Shown here: one piece after another, positions 1 through 8,299 of the stretch
Layout of the letters: each line of letters starts with the position of its first letter
Position numbering within the stretch: the first letter of the stretch is position 1
NCBI GenBank assembly: GCA_030651575.1
Contig: JAUSFB010000073.1
Coordinates: 186,001 to 250,000 of the forward strand
DNA length: 64,000 nt
Source of the DNA: Phaeospirillum sp.
GTDB lineage: Bacteria > Pseudomonadota > Alphaproteobacteria > Rhodospirillales > Magnetospirillaceae
Reading direction: 5' to 3'
The notes under the pieces: model-generated
The model's database searches: none
What the model was told of the DNA's origin: nothing
What the model saw: the letters and a program-made list of their open reading frames with translations, nothing else
Made by a program: the position numbers and the translations under genes

Positions 1-33
1 GCGGCCTAATTCAGGCTTCACCAGATGATCAGA

Positions 34-61
34 CGGCCCGCGGAAAACCGCGGGCCGTTTT
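34..61 (+). terminator. Rho-independent terminator
   Basis: A perfect 10-bp stem (34-43 with 48-57, loop AAAA) is followed by TTTT on the plus strand. It probably ends a plus-strand gene whose last codons may lie at 1-9, reading into a TAA. The stem could also slow transcripts leaving the minus-strand GST gene. Confidence 0.75.
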
Positions 62-120
62 GTCGTGTCCGATACCGACAAGGACAGGCCGAGGATAGTC
101 TTCCCCGGCCCGTCCCAGAC

Positions 121-726
121 TCAAATCAGCTTTTCGGCCTTCAGCGCCGCCTGGACCGCCGGACGCGCCCCGATGCGGGTGGAGTGGGCCACCAGATTGG
201 GCCATGCGGCAGGGTCGATCCCGACCCGAGGCAGCCACGAGAACACGTTGAACAGATAGAAGTCGGCGATGCCGACGCTGTCACCCAACAGATACGGCCC
301 CTTGCCCAGCGTCTGATTGACGTAGTCCAGACGCCGCGTCAACAGCCCCTTGACCATCGTCTTGCCCTCTTCGGGCATGGCCGGGTTGAACAGGCCGCCG
401 GCGCTCTTGTGCAGTTCGGTCGCGATGAAGACCAACCATTCCACCAGCTTGAAATAGCCCGGCGAGCCGGCCGGCGGGGCCAGCTTCTTATCCGGGGCCA
501 TGGCGGCGATGTTCAAGACGATGGCGACGCCCTCGGTCAGCACGGTGCCGTCATCCAACACCAGGGCGGGAATGTAGCCCTTGGGATTGATGGCCAGAAA
601 GTCGGCGCCGCTTTCGGTTTTCTTGGTGGGCAGATCAACCGCCTCGATCTCGAAAGCGAGTCCGGCTTCACGCAGTGCGATATGGGGCGACAGGGAGCAG
701 GCGCCAGCCTTGTAGTAGAGCTTCAT
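121..726 (-). CDS. gst: Glutathione S-transferase (beta-class-like)
   Basis: A 201-residue cytosolic glutathione transferase, the usual length for the family. The thioredoxin-like N-terminal domain has Cys10 in the GACSLSP context typical of bacterial beta-class GSTs, and the NPKG (47-50) and IP (52-53) glutathione-binding loop with the cis-proline. The all-helical C-terminal domain follows, with a GIADFYLF segment. It conjugates or reduces electrophiles using glutathione. An AAAGGAC ribosome site sits just upstream of the ATG. It is the last gene of a minus-strand set behind a gamma-glutamyltransferase and a small zinc-ribbon gene, so the group probably deals with glutathione turnover. The substrate cannot be told from sequence. 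Confidence 0.9.
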   Translation of the reverse strand: MKLYYKAGACSLSPHIALREAGLAFEIEAVDLPTKKTESGADFLAINPKGYIPALVLDDGTVLTEGVAIVLNIAAMAPDKKLAPPAGSPGYFKLVEWLVFIATELHKSAGGLFNPAMPEEGKTMVKGLLTRRLDYVNQTLGKGPYLLGDSVGIADFYLFNVFSWLPRVGIDPAAWPNLVAHSTRIGARPAVQAALKAEKLI

Positions 727-740
727 GGAGTGTCCTTTAA

Positions 741-959
741 TCAGGAGTCGTGCGGAACTTCGTTAAGAGCGCCGCAACTGCATTGATAGAGCAGGTTCAC
801 CAGCATGGCCTTGATGGGCATCTCGTGCATCATCTCGCGGCCACAACTGCCGCAAAAGGCGTTATCGCCTCCCAACCCGATCATGGCGACGCCGGTATCC
901 ATGATCTCGCGACCATTGATATAGGCTTCCGCCACCACTTTTAGAACGATATCGGCCAT
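741..959 (-). CDS. Small zinc-ribbon-like protein
   Basis: A 72-residue protein not assigned to a named family. Its C-terminal half has CGSC and CSC cysteine groups separated by about 20 residues, which looks like a zinc ribbon. The N-terminal half is short and mixed with no signal peptide. The start at 959 is preferred over the longer frame from 1010 because AAGGGG lies about ten bases before this ATG. It sits 28 bases after the gamma-glutamyltransferase stop and 14 bases before the GST start, so the three are probably co-transcribed. A role in metal or thiol handling would be a guess. Confidence 0.6.
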   Translation of the reverse strand: MADIVLKVVAEAYINGREIMDTGVAMIGLGGDNAFCGSCGREMMHEMPIKAMLVNLLYQCSCGALNEVPHDS

Positions 960-987
960 ATAATTAAAGTCCCCTTGCTTCCAAACA

Positions 988-2580
988 TCAATATCCCGCC
1001 ACGCTCCCATCGGACCGGAGGTCGGCGGCTCCCTCGATCAGTCCGTCGCTTCGGCGGCACAACGCCCCGGCATGGCCCAGCAGGCAATCCCAGGCTCCGA
1101 CCACCTCGATCATGTGCCCCGCTTGGCGCAAGCGGTCGATGACCGCCGGGTCAAGCCGGGATTCCACCTGGATGGCGGCGCTGGTCTTGCCGTCCAGCAT
1201 GCGTCCCATGGCCCAGCGCGGGGCGGAGACCGCCGCCTGGAGACCTTGGCCGAACAGGGCCGCGCGGGTGAACACTTCGGCCTGAAGCAGGGGTTGGGCG
1301 TCGCCGCCCGTGGCGCCATAGACCATGGTCCGGCCATCCCGGAGGCGTGCCAGACCCGGCGACAGGGTATGGAACGGCCGGCGGCGCGGCTCCAGGACAT
1401 TACGATGCCCAGGCTCCAGGCTGAAGGCGCTGCCCCGGCACTGCCAGACGATGCCAGTCTCGGACAGGGTGACGCCCGAGCCAAAGGCATGGAACAGGCT
1501 TTGGGTGAAACTGACGGCGCGGCCCTGACCGTCCACCACGCCCAGCCAGACGCTATCGCCCGCATTGCCGACGCCCGGCCGAGGCGAGGCACGGCGGCGG
1601 TCGATCCCGGCCGCCATGCCGTCGAGAATGCCGTCGGTCAGATAGGTGGTGGCGTGAATCGACATGCGGGCCGGGTCGGTGACATGGGCGTCGCGAACTC
1701 CATGGGCCAGCTTGGCGGCCTCGATCAGGCCGTGGATATGGTCGAAGCCGTCGGCCTCGGTCACACCCAGGCGCTGAAACAGACCCAACAGAATCAGTGA
1801 AGCCAGCCCCTGGGTTGGCGGCGCGGTGTTGAACAAGGTGCCGCCGGGCAGGCCCAGCGACAACGGACGGCGACGCATGCCGCGATGGCGCGCCATGTCC
1901 TCGGCCCGCAGGGGACTTTCGACGGCGGCAAGCCCGGCGGCGACTGAACGAGCCACTTCGCCACGATAAAAATCATCCAATCCGGCGGCAGCCAGCCGTT
2001 CCAGGGTAGCGGCCAGGGCGGGCAGACGCATGACCGACCCGGCGGCGGGGGCCTTGCGCTTGGCCAGAAACAGATCGGCGAAGCCGGGCTGGCCCTTCAG
2101 CGCCGCCAGATTGCGCTGGGTCGCCTCTGACTGATGGCGGCTGACGGCAAAGCCGTCGCGGGCAGCATGGATGGCGTCCTCGAACAGCCGGGTCAGCGGC
2201 AGCCTCCCTCCCCAATGGGCGGAAATATCGAGGGCGAGTTGCCAGCTGGAAACGGCGCCGGCCACCGTATTGGCGGCCATGGGACCACGAACCGGAATGG
2301 CGGCCAGCCCCTGCCGACGATAAAGCGCGGCATCGACCTTGGCCCCCGCCGCCCCCGAGCCGTCGATGGAGACAGGAGGCTTGCCCGGCTCGGCGATCAG
2401 CCAGAAGGCATCCCCGCCCAGGCCGGTCATATGGGGATAGACCACGGCCAGGGTCGCGGCGCAGGCGATAGCGGCCTCGATGGCCGTCCCGCCTTCGCGC
2501 AGTACCGCCAGTCCCGCTTGCGAGGCCAGATGGTGGGGAGAGGTAACCATGCCCCGATGGGCCATGGGTGAATTCAACAT
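988..2580 (-). CDS. ggt: Gamma-glutamyltransferase family protein
   Basis: About 530 residues from the ATG at 2580, the usual length for the family. The GGTAIEAAIA and HMTGLGGDAFW segments near the N-terminus are typical of the large subunit. Family members cleave themselves before a Thr or Ser that becomes the N-terminal nucleophile of the small subunit. Aligning on the following VVD motif puts Ser343 at that position, in the context GDSVWLGVVD. No lipobox or convincing signal peptide is seen, so it may be cytoplasmic. The reading frame continues upstream to 3132, but that part overlaps gpt on the other strand and is unlikely to be translated. The start is uncertain by a few codons because the ribosome site is weak. 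Confidence 0.85.
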   Translation of the reverse strand: MLNSPMAHRGMVTSPHHLASQAGLAVLREGGTAIEAAIACAATLAVVYPHMTGLGGDAFWLIAEPGKPPVSIDGSGAAGAKVDAALYRRQGLAAIPVRGPMAANTVAGAVSSWQLALDISAHWGGRLPLTRLFEDAIHAARDGFAVSRHQSEATQRNLAALKGQPGFADLFLAKRKAPAAGSVMRLPALAATLERLAAAGLDDFYRGEVARSVAAGLAAVESPLRAEDMARHRGMRRRPLSLGLPGGTLFNTAPPTQGLASLILLGLFQRLGVTEADGFDHIHGLIEAAKLAHGVRDAHVTDPARMSIHATTYLTDGILDGMAAGIDRRRASPRPGVGNAGDSVWLGVVDGQGRAVSFTQSLFHAFGSGVTLSETGIVWQCRGSAFSLEPGHRNVLEPRRRPFHTLSPGLARLRDGRTMVYGATGGDAQPLLQAEVFTRAALFGQGLQAAVSAPRWAMGRMLDGKTSAAIQVESRLDPAVIDRLRQAGHMIEVVGAWDCLLGHAGALCRRSDGLIEGAADLRSDGSVAGY

Positions 2581-2679
2581 GAGGCGGACCAATCCGATGT
2601 GACCGGTCCGATTGTTGCGAAAATGCCGACCGCCGTCCACAGTGGTGACGCCATCCCTACCATTCATATCGAGCATTCC

Positions 2680-3141
2680 ATGGATCTGGACCCAAGCTTC
2701 TCCTCCACCCTGGCCCTGAGTTGGGACGACATTCATCGCGACGCCCGCGCCCTGGCGCGGCTGCTTGGCAAGGCGGGGCCGTTTCTCGGCATCATCGCGG
2801 TGGCGCGCGGCGGGCTGGTTCCGGCCGCCGTGCTGGCCCGCGAGCTGAACCTGCGCCATGTGGACACCGTCTGCATCGCCAGTTATGGCGATGGAACCCG
2901 TCAGCAGATGGCGGTGTTGAAGCGGGTCGAGGGCAGCGGCGCCGGCTGGCTGGTGATCGATGATCTGGTGGATACCGGCGCCACCGCGCGGGTGGTCCGG
3001 AGCATGCTGCCGGCGGCCCATTACGCCACCTTGTACGCCAAGCCGGCGGGACGCCCGCTGGTGGACAGCTTCGTGTCCGAGGTGGCCCAGGATGTCTGGC
3101 TGATCTTCCCGTGGGACGCCCCGGAAGTACAAAAATTCTAA
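2680..3141 (+). CDS. gpt: Xanthine phosphoribosyltransferase
   Basis: A 153-residue protein close in length to the 152-residue E. coli Gpt and very similar to it along its length. Matching segments are GIIAVARGGLVPAAVLAREL, HVDTVCIASY, the PRPP-binding VIDDLVDTGATA, and AKPAGRPLVD. It salvages xanthine, guanine and possibly hypoxanthine to the nucleotides. The frame is open from 2599, but the ATG at 2680 gives the family length, while the upstream 27 residues resemble nothing and overlap the divergent gamma-glutamyltransferase promoter area. It is a single gene read divergently from the glutathione operon. Confidence 0.92.
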   Translation: MDLDPSFSSTLALSWDDIHRDARALARLLGKAGPFLGIIAVARGGLVPAAVLARELNLRHVDTVCIASYGDGTRQQMAVLKRVEGSGAGWLVIDDLVDTGATARVVRSMLPAAHYATLYAKPAGRPLVDSFVSEVAQDVWLIFPWDAPEVQKF

Positions 3142-3239
3142 ACATGTAAAAGAGAAGCGTTAAGGCCTTTCTTTTTCGAATGGCTCTATGGTACCGTTGA
3201 GATAGATCAATTCCCTCTGCCCGGAAAGGGCCGCATCCG

Positions 3240-3659
3240 ATGACGATGATCACCGTTCGTCCCTACAGTCAAGCCATCGACCGGCTTCGGGCGGTTGGCC
3301 TGCGTCCGACCCGTCAGCGTCTGGCGCTGGCCCGTCTGCTGTTCGACGGCTGCGACCGCCACATCTCGGCGGAGCAACTCCATACCGAGGCCCTGTCCAC
3401 CAATATCCGGGTGTCGCTGGCGACGGTCTACAACACCTTGCACCAGTTCACCGATGTGGGGCTGCTGCGCGAGATCGTGGTGGATGCCGGCCGATCCTAT
3501 TTCGACACCAACACCACCGACCACCACCATTTCTTCTACGAGAAGAGCGGCAAGCTGTGCGACATCCCGGCCGACCTGATCGCCGTCTCCAAGGTGCCGA
3601 ACGCGCCGGAGGGGCTGAACATCAGCCGGGTCGAGGTCATCGTCCGGGTGGATGGCTGA
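3240..3659 (+). CDS. irr: Fur-family iron response regulator (Irr-like)
   Basis: A 139-residue Fur-superfamily regulator. The winged-helix part carries GLRPTRQRLALARLLF and VSLATVYNTLHQF, followed by the histidine cluster TTDHHHFFYE used for metal or heme sensing in Irr proteins. In alphaproteobacteria Irr represses or activates iron and heme genes according to heme level. The classical Bradyrhizobium heme regulatory motif is not present, as in many Irr proteins outside that group. GGAAAGGG about ten bases upstream supports the start. A second paralogue lies at 31507-31914. Fur, Mur and Irr are hard to separate without a tree, but Irr is favoured. Confidence 0.85.
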   Translation: MTMITVRPYSQAIDRLRAVGLRPTRQRLALARLLFDGCDRHISAEQLHTEALSTNIRVSLATVYNTLHQFTDVGLLREIVVDAGRSYFDTNTTDHHHFFYEKSGKLCDIPADLIAVSKVPNAPEGLNISRVEVIVRVDG

Positions 3660-3695
3660 AGATTCAAGGTTCCCCTCCAGGGAACGAACCGGAAT

Positions 3696-3723
3696 GGGGC
3701 GTCCTCTCGGGGGCGCCCTTTTT
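3696..3723 (+). terminator. Terminator after irr
   Basis: A GC stem (GGGCG at 3697-3701 with CGCCC at 3714-3718) is followed directly by a run of five T, 37 bases after the irr stop. Confidence 0.6.
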
Positions 3724-3738
3724 CGTTGGAAGGAAAAG

Positions 3739-3761
3739 CCCTCTCCCACGAGGGGAGAGGG
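3739..3761. repeat. Palindromic intergenic repeat
   Basis: CCCTCTCCC at 3739-3747 pairs with GGGAGAGGG at 3753-3761 in the 160-bp space between the convergent irr and paaK genes. Hairpins of this pattern are common as dispersed intergenic repeats in high-GC proteobacteria. No second copy was noticed in this window. Confidence 0.4.
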
Positions 3762-3821
3762 AGTCTGAGGGACAGGGTGACGGACAAGAAGCGGTGGGGC
3801 CTCCTCACCCGTCCCGACGCC

Positions 3822-5141
3822 TTAGCCAACCGGCTTGCGCAGGTCCCTGACCCGAATTGCCTTGCCCATGGAGCGCGGCAATTCACCCGGCAGCCGCATG
3901 ATGACTTCACACGACACGCCGATGATGGATTTGATGTGGTGGCGGAGCTGGTGGGCGAGATGGATGCGCGCGCCCTCGTCCTCGCTGGCCGCCGCCTCGG
4001 TTTCCACCGTCAGATGGTCCAAGGCCCCCTGACGCGACAAGGTCAACAGGTAGTGCGGCGCGACGCCGGGGAACCCCACCAGCACCGCCTCGATCTGGCT
4101 GGGATAGACGTTGACGCCCCGGATGATCATCATGTCGTCGTTGCGGCCGGTAATGCGCTGAATGCGCACATGGGTCCGGCCGCAGGCGCAGGGCTCGTCG
4201 ATCAGCCGGGTGATGTCGCGGGTGCGGTAACGCACCATGGGCAAGGCCTGCTTGGTCAGCGTGGTGATGACCAGTTCGCCGGTTTCGCCCCTGGGGCGCG
4301 GCTGGAGCGTCTCGGGATCGACGACCTCGAACAAAAAGTGGTCTTCCCAGACATGCAGGCCGCAGCGATGCTCGCACTCGGCGGCGACGCCCGGCCCCAT
4401 GATCTCGGACAGGCCGTAGGTGTCACAGGCGCGGATTCCCAGCCGATGGTCCAGTTCGGCCCGCATGGTCTCGCTCCACGGCTCGGCCCCGAACACGCCG
4501 ATCTTCAGGCCGGAACCGGCAAGGTCGACGCCCATGGTCTCGGCCATCTCGGCGATATTGAGGGCGTAAGACGGAGTCGCCGCCAGGACGCGGGCGCCGA
4601 AATCGGTGATCAGGCCGACCTGCTTTTCGGTATTGCCCCCCGACATGGGCACCACCGAGCATTTCAGCCGCTCGGCGCCATAGTGAAAGCCCAACCCGCC
4701 GGTGAACAGGCCATAGCCATAGGCGTTGTGAACCACGTCGCCCGGCCTGACCCCGGTTGCGGCCAGCGAGCGCGCCATCAGGTTGGCCCAGACGTCCAGG
4801 TCGCCCTCGGTATAGCCGACCACGGTGGGCTTGCCGGTGGTGCCGGAACTGGCGTGAATGCGGACCACCTTGTCGCGCGGCACCGCGAACAGGCCGAACG
4901 GGTAGTTGTCGCGAAGGTCGGACTTGACGATGAACGGGAACCTTGCAAGGTCTTCCAGACGCCCGAGGTCGTCGGGCCGGACCCCGGCGGCGTCGAAGCG
5001 GGCGCGGTAATGGGGCACGTTGGCATAGGCATGGGCCAGCACCGCCTTCAGACGCTCCAGCTGAAGCGTCCTGAGCGCGGCGGAAGGCATGCGTTCAATC
5101 TCGGGCGCGTACAGATACCCGTCGGCGGTCAGTGCCGTCAT
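3822..5141 (-). CDS. paaK: Phenylacetate-CoA ligase
   Basis: A 439-residue adenylate-forming ligase of the PaaK family. It activates phenylacetate to phenylacetyl-CoA with ATP. The AMP-binding P-loop-like motif HASSGTTGKP is at about 96-105, followed by YGLSEIMGPG and GELVITTLTKQALPMVRYRTRD. The C-terminal AMP-binding domain carries GRNDDMMIIRGVNVYPSQIE. It is the last gene of the minus-strand operon that holds the PadBCD-like Mo enzyme. This supports the anaerobic route (where the ligase is called PadJ) rather than the aerobic paa route, whose epoxidase genes are absent here. The stop faces the irr gene convergently. Confidence 0.9.
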   Translation of the reverse strand: MTALTADGYLYAPEIERMPSAALRTLQLERLKAVLAHAYANVPHYRARFDAAGVRPDDLGRLEDLARFPFIVKSDLRDNYPFGLFAVPRDKVVRIHASSGTTGKPTVVGYTEGDLDVWANLMARSLAATGVRPGDVVHNAYGYGLFTGGLGFHYGAERLKCSVVPMSGGNTEKQVGLITDFGARVLAATPSYALNIAEMAETMGVDLAGSGLKIGVFGAEPWSETMRAELDHRLGIRACDTYGLSEIMGPGVAAECEHRCGLHVWEDHFLFEVVDPETLQPRPRGETGELVITTLTKQALPMVRYRTRDITRLIDEPCACGRTHVRIQRITGRNDDMMIIRGVNVYPSQIEAVLVGFPGVAPHYLLTLSRQGALDHLTVETEAAASEDEGARIHLAHQLRHHIKSIIGVSCEVIMRLPGELPRSMGKAIRVRDLRKPVG

Positions 5142-5233
5142 ATGAACCTCCCTTGACAGCCCGCCATGAAGCCTGGCGAAGCGACCCGGACAGTATTGCC
5201 CAGGCCGGTCGCCATCGCCAAGCCAGCTTGGAG

Positions 5234-7282
5234 CTATCCCCGCTTGCGAACGGCGTCGCTGTGCAGACGCGCCTCGACATAGCGGGTCAGCGCCTTGGTG
5301 CCGCGCACGCAGTTGCGGAAGACACAGACGCCCTGATCCATCAATTGGCCCGCCATGGCGTCGTAAAGAGGCCCGCCATCGACAATGGCGATGATCGGCT
5401 TGTCATTGCGGTTAACGATGGGCGGCATCAGGTTGGGGCTGCTTTTGGGATTGGCGAGATCGATGCCGGGCCGCAGCTTACTTTCCACCAGCCCCATCAC
5501 CGAGGGCGCGGTCGGGTCAAGGCCGACCACGACGGCGTCGATATTGGGGTCTTGGATGAAGGCCTCGGTGATTTGCAGATGGGCTTCGTCATCGGCGCCG
5601 GGGTTGATGTCGATGGAGTTGCGCACCGCGACCAGGGCGTCGAGCTTCTTGGCGACCAGGATGTCCGAGACCTTCCTGACGGTATCGGGGGTCAGGACTC
5701 CCATTTCCAGCGAGAAGGTGTCGGACACGGTGGAATCGGCCATGCCCACCGCTTCAAAACCGGCGCCGCTGATACCGCCCAGGCGATTGCCGGCGATGGT
5801 CTTATGGTGCAGGGCTCCGGCCATGTAGAACAGGTCGTCGAAGGCGTCGAGATCCTCGGCGACGATGGCCCCGGCCTGACGGACCACCGACTCGAACAGC
5901 GCCAGATCACCGGCGATGGAGGCGGTGTGGCCCATGACGCCGGCGGCTCCGGCGGGGGTCTTGCCCGACTTGTAGACCACGACCTGCTTGCCGCTCAGTA
6001 CGGCCTTGCGCACGGCCCGGATGAAGTCGAGCCCGTCGTGATCCTTGAAGCCCTCCACATAGATACCGATGGTCTCGATCCCCGGTTGCTCGGAGAAATA
6101 GGTCAGCATGTCGCCATGGGTCAGGTCGGTCTGGTTGCCCAGCGCCAGCATGTAATTGGGGTCGAGCCACGGATTGCGGCTGAGGCGGGTGATCATGAAC
6201 GCCCCGCTCTGGCTCAACAGGACGGAGTTCCGCTCGGGCTTCTTCTTGGGCTTGGGCAGGCGCTCCAGCGGGATGAACCACGAGTCGTAGCCGCCGGGAT
6301 GCGACACCACGCCCAGGCAGTTGGCCCCCAGGAAGATCGGGCCGCCGCCGGCATTGCCATGGGCGGCGTTGATCTTGGCGGCCAGGATGGCGGCGGGTTC
6401 GACGCTGGCCTCGGTCTCGCCCAAGCTGCCGGGAATCAGCATGACCGATTCAACCGCATCGGTGGCGATGATCTCGTCCACCAGACCATAGACCGCGCCC
6501 GACGGCACCGCGACGATTAACAGGTCAAGCTTGTGGTCCAGCGCCGCTAGGCTCTCGACGCATTTGACGCCGTCGATTTCCACCTCGTTGGGGCGGATGA
6601 TGGTCAGACGTTCCTTGGCGCAGCCGCTGCCCATCAGGTTGCGCAAGATGATGCGGCCGAAATTCATGCCGCTGCCGGACACGCCGATCAGGCCGATGGT
6701 CTTGGGGTGGATCAGCTTGTCGATCTTGGCGATCGGGCGGCCGAGACGCTTGGGAATCGGGGCGCCGAGAGTGCAACTGACGGACTGAACCGTCAGCCGG
6801 TCTCCCAGATGCGCCGGGTTCAGGTCCAGCCGGTTCAGCACGAGGCCCGCCTGGGAGGAAGAGGCCGAAACGGCGTTACCCAACTCGATCAGCCGGCCGA
6901 AACACGCGGCCAGCGCCGCATCCGGCGAGGAACGGTCGGCGCGTTCGGCCTGGGCTGCCAGCTTCTTGTAGGCGAAGGTGCGCTTGAACTGCCCCAGGAA
7001 GTCCTCGGCATCGGTCATTTCGGTGGCGGCGTGGACCGAGGCGCGGTCCCGCTTGAACGCGCCCTCGCTCAGCTCGGCGTCCAGGCCGCCCAAACCGGCG
7101 CTGATCACCATGCCGAATTCGCGGGTGTTGGTCAGGGTAAAGCGCAACTCTGCCCCGCCCGCCCCGGCATCGCCCTGCTCGACGCCCAGGCCGGACAGCA
7201 GCGCCTTCAACTCGGCGCTGTCCAGGGTGAAACGCCCGGCGGAGGCCGCCTGCGTCAGAATCGCCATCAACCCGTTCCCCAT
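5234..7282 (-). CDS. NDP-forming acyl-CoA synthetase, condensed ATP-grasp fused to CoA-ligase domains
   Basis: About 682 residues. From about residue 175 on it is a typical alpha part of ADP-forming acyl-CoA synthetases. It has a CoA-binding Rossmann domain (TIGLIGVSGSGMNFG), the SQSGAF loop, GNQTDLTHGDML, and VMGHTASIAG with the histidine that carries the phosphate in this family. The order is reversed relative to most fused forms. The N-terminal 170 residues look like the ATP-grasp beta part, but only its first helix (AELKALLSGLGV) and its second half (REFGMVISAGLGG through RLDLNPAHL) are present. Roughly 100 residues of the first ATP-grasp subdomain are missing. The start at 7282 has AGGAG eight bases upstream. 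It lies between paaK and padD, so an aryl-CoA role is likely but unproven. Confidence 0.75.
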   Translation of the reverse strand: MGNGLMAILTQAASAGRFTLDSAELKALLSGLGVEQGDAGAGGAELRFTLTNTREFGMVISAGLGGLDAELSEGAFKRDRASVHAATEMTDAEDFLGQFKRTFAYKKLAAQAERADRSSPDAALAACFGRLIELGNAVSASSSQAGLVLNRLDLNPAHLGDRLTVQSVSCTLGAPIPKRLGRPIAKIDKLIHPKTIGLIGVSGSGMNFGRIILRNLMGSGCAKERLTIIRPNEVEIDGVKCVESLAALDHKLDLLIVAVPSGAVYGLVDEIIATDAVESVMLIPGSLGETEASVEPAAILAAKINAAHGNAGGGPIFLGANCLGVVSHPGGYDSWFIPLERLPKPKKKPERNSVLLSQSGAFMITRLSRNPWLDPNYMLALGNQTDLTHGDMLTYFSEQPGIETIGIYVEGFKDHDGLDFIRAVRKAVLSGKQVVVYKSGKTPAGAAGVMGHTASIAGDLALFESVVRQAGAIVAEDLDAFDDLFYMAGALHHKTIAGNRLGGISGAGFEAVGMADSTVSDTFSLEMGVLTPDTVRKVSDILVAKKLDALVAVRNSIDINPGADDEAHLQITEAFIQDPNIDAVVVGLDPTAPSVMGLVESKLRPGIDLANPKSSPNLMPPIVNRNDKPIIAIVDGGPLYDAMAGQLMDQGVCVFRNCVRGTKALTRYVEARLHSDAVRKRG

Positions 7283-7375
7283 TGCTTCAACTCCTGACGC
7301 TGATCCGCGTTCTGCCGACAAAGCGCCCCCCCCCCTCCCGAGATCGGGGCGCCCTGGCGATCGTGACGGTGTGAA

Positions 7376-8299
7376 TTAGTCTTTCTTGGAAGGTTCGCGC
7401 CAACCCGGCTTGAATCCCGGTCCCGACAGTCCCGAGCCGCGGGCGGGGGCATGTTCGATGGCGAAGCCCTGATTATGGGCCGCCTTGGTGACGATGGTGA
7501 TCTTCAGCGCCCAGCCGCCGACCATGGCGGTCAGCCCCGCCGCCGCCAGGGCGGCCATGGCGATGTCCGGCATAACCCCCGCCGCCATCAGCATCATCAC
7601 CGGCATGACGTTGCCGCCCAGGGTGAACGGCGCGGAAAAGCCGATCAGCACCGCGGCGGCCGCGACCGGCGCGCCGCCGGCGGCCATGCGCCGGCGATAG
7701 AACATCCAGACGAACACCCGCGCCGCCACCGCGCCAATCAACACCGCCGCCACCCAATCGGGCGCGCCGCCGGCCAGAGTCAGCGGGGCCAGCACCAGCA
7801 GGGCTCCGGCGCCCTCCACCAGCCCGGTGGACAGAATCAGCGGCAGGATCAGGGGCGAGCGCCAGGTGGGAATCCCCTTGGTCGCCTCCAGGATGCGGGC
7901 CTGACAGTAGAGATAAGCCAGCGCCGGAATCCAGACCAGCTTGGCCAGATCGGGAAAGAACAGCGCGGCACCGCCCAGGGGGAACAGCACGCCGGCCACC
8001 ATGGCTTCACGGGTCATCCAACTGCGCTTGGCGCCGAACAGCACATTGATGGCGCGCAACGGCCGCCCGATTTCCAGGAAGACGCTGAACAGGCCAAGAC
8101 CCACCAGTCCCAGGCCCACCACCAGCAAGATCTGGCTGTAAAGCCCGCTGAACGCCCCCAGCGACACCAGGATCAGCAGGCCGGTGCCGGACCCGCCACC
8201 GATGAAATTGCCGGCGGCGCGCAGATCCCAGGCGGTTTGCAGCCAGGGAGACAGACCGAGATGGCGCATGGCCGGGGCGTCTTCGTGATCGTCGCTCAT
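7376..8299 (-). CDS. padD: NrfD/PsrC-type membrane anchor, phenylacetyl-CoA:acceptor oxidoreductase subunit
   Basis: A 307-residue integral membrane protein with about eight hydrophobic helices and no cofactor-binding cysteines. It is of the NrfD/DmsC type that anchors a Mo enzyme and passes electrons to or from quinone. It starts with an ATGA overlap on the padC stop, which fixes the start at 8299 rather than at 8317. The C-terminus is charged and likely cytoplasmic. Context with PadB, PadC and phenylacetate-CoA ligase suggests it links phenylacetyl-CoA oxidation to the quinone pool. A polysulfide or sulfite oxidising complex would have a similar anchor, so the substrate is inferred from the neighbours. 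Confidence 0.75.
   Translation of the reverse strand: MSDDHEDAPAMRHLGLSPWLQTAWDLRAAGNFIGGGSGTGLLILVSLGAFSGLYSQILLVVGLGLVGLGLFSVFLEIGRPLRAINVLFGAKRSWMTREAMVAGVLFPLGGAALFFPDLAKLVWIPALAYLYCQARILEATKGIPTWRSPLILPLILSTGLVEGAGALLVLAPLTLAGGAPDWVAAVLIGAVAARVFVWMFYRRRMAAGGAPVAAAAVLIGFSAPFTLGGNVMPVMMLMAAGVMPDIAMAALAAAGLTAMVGGWALKITIVTKAAHNQGFAIEHAPARGSGLSGPGFKPGWREPSKKD

Noticed and set aside
2581-3132. N-terminal extension of the first gamma-glutamyltransferase
   Set aside because: It overlaps gpt, which is strongly supported, and has no similarity to the family.
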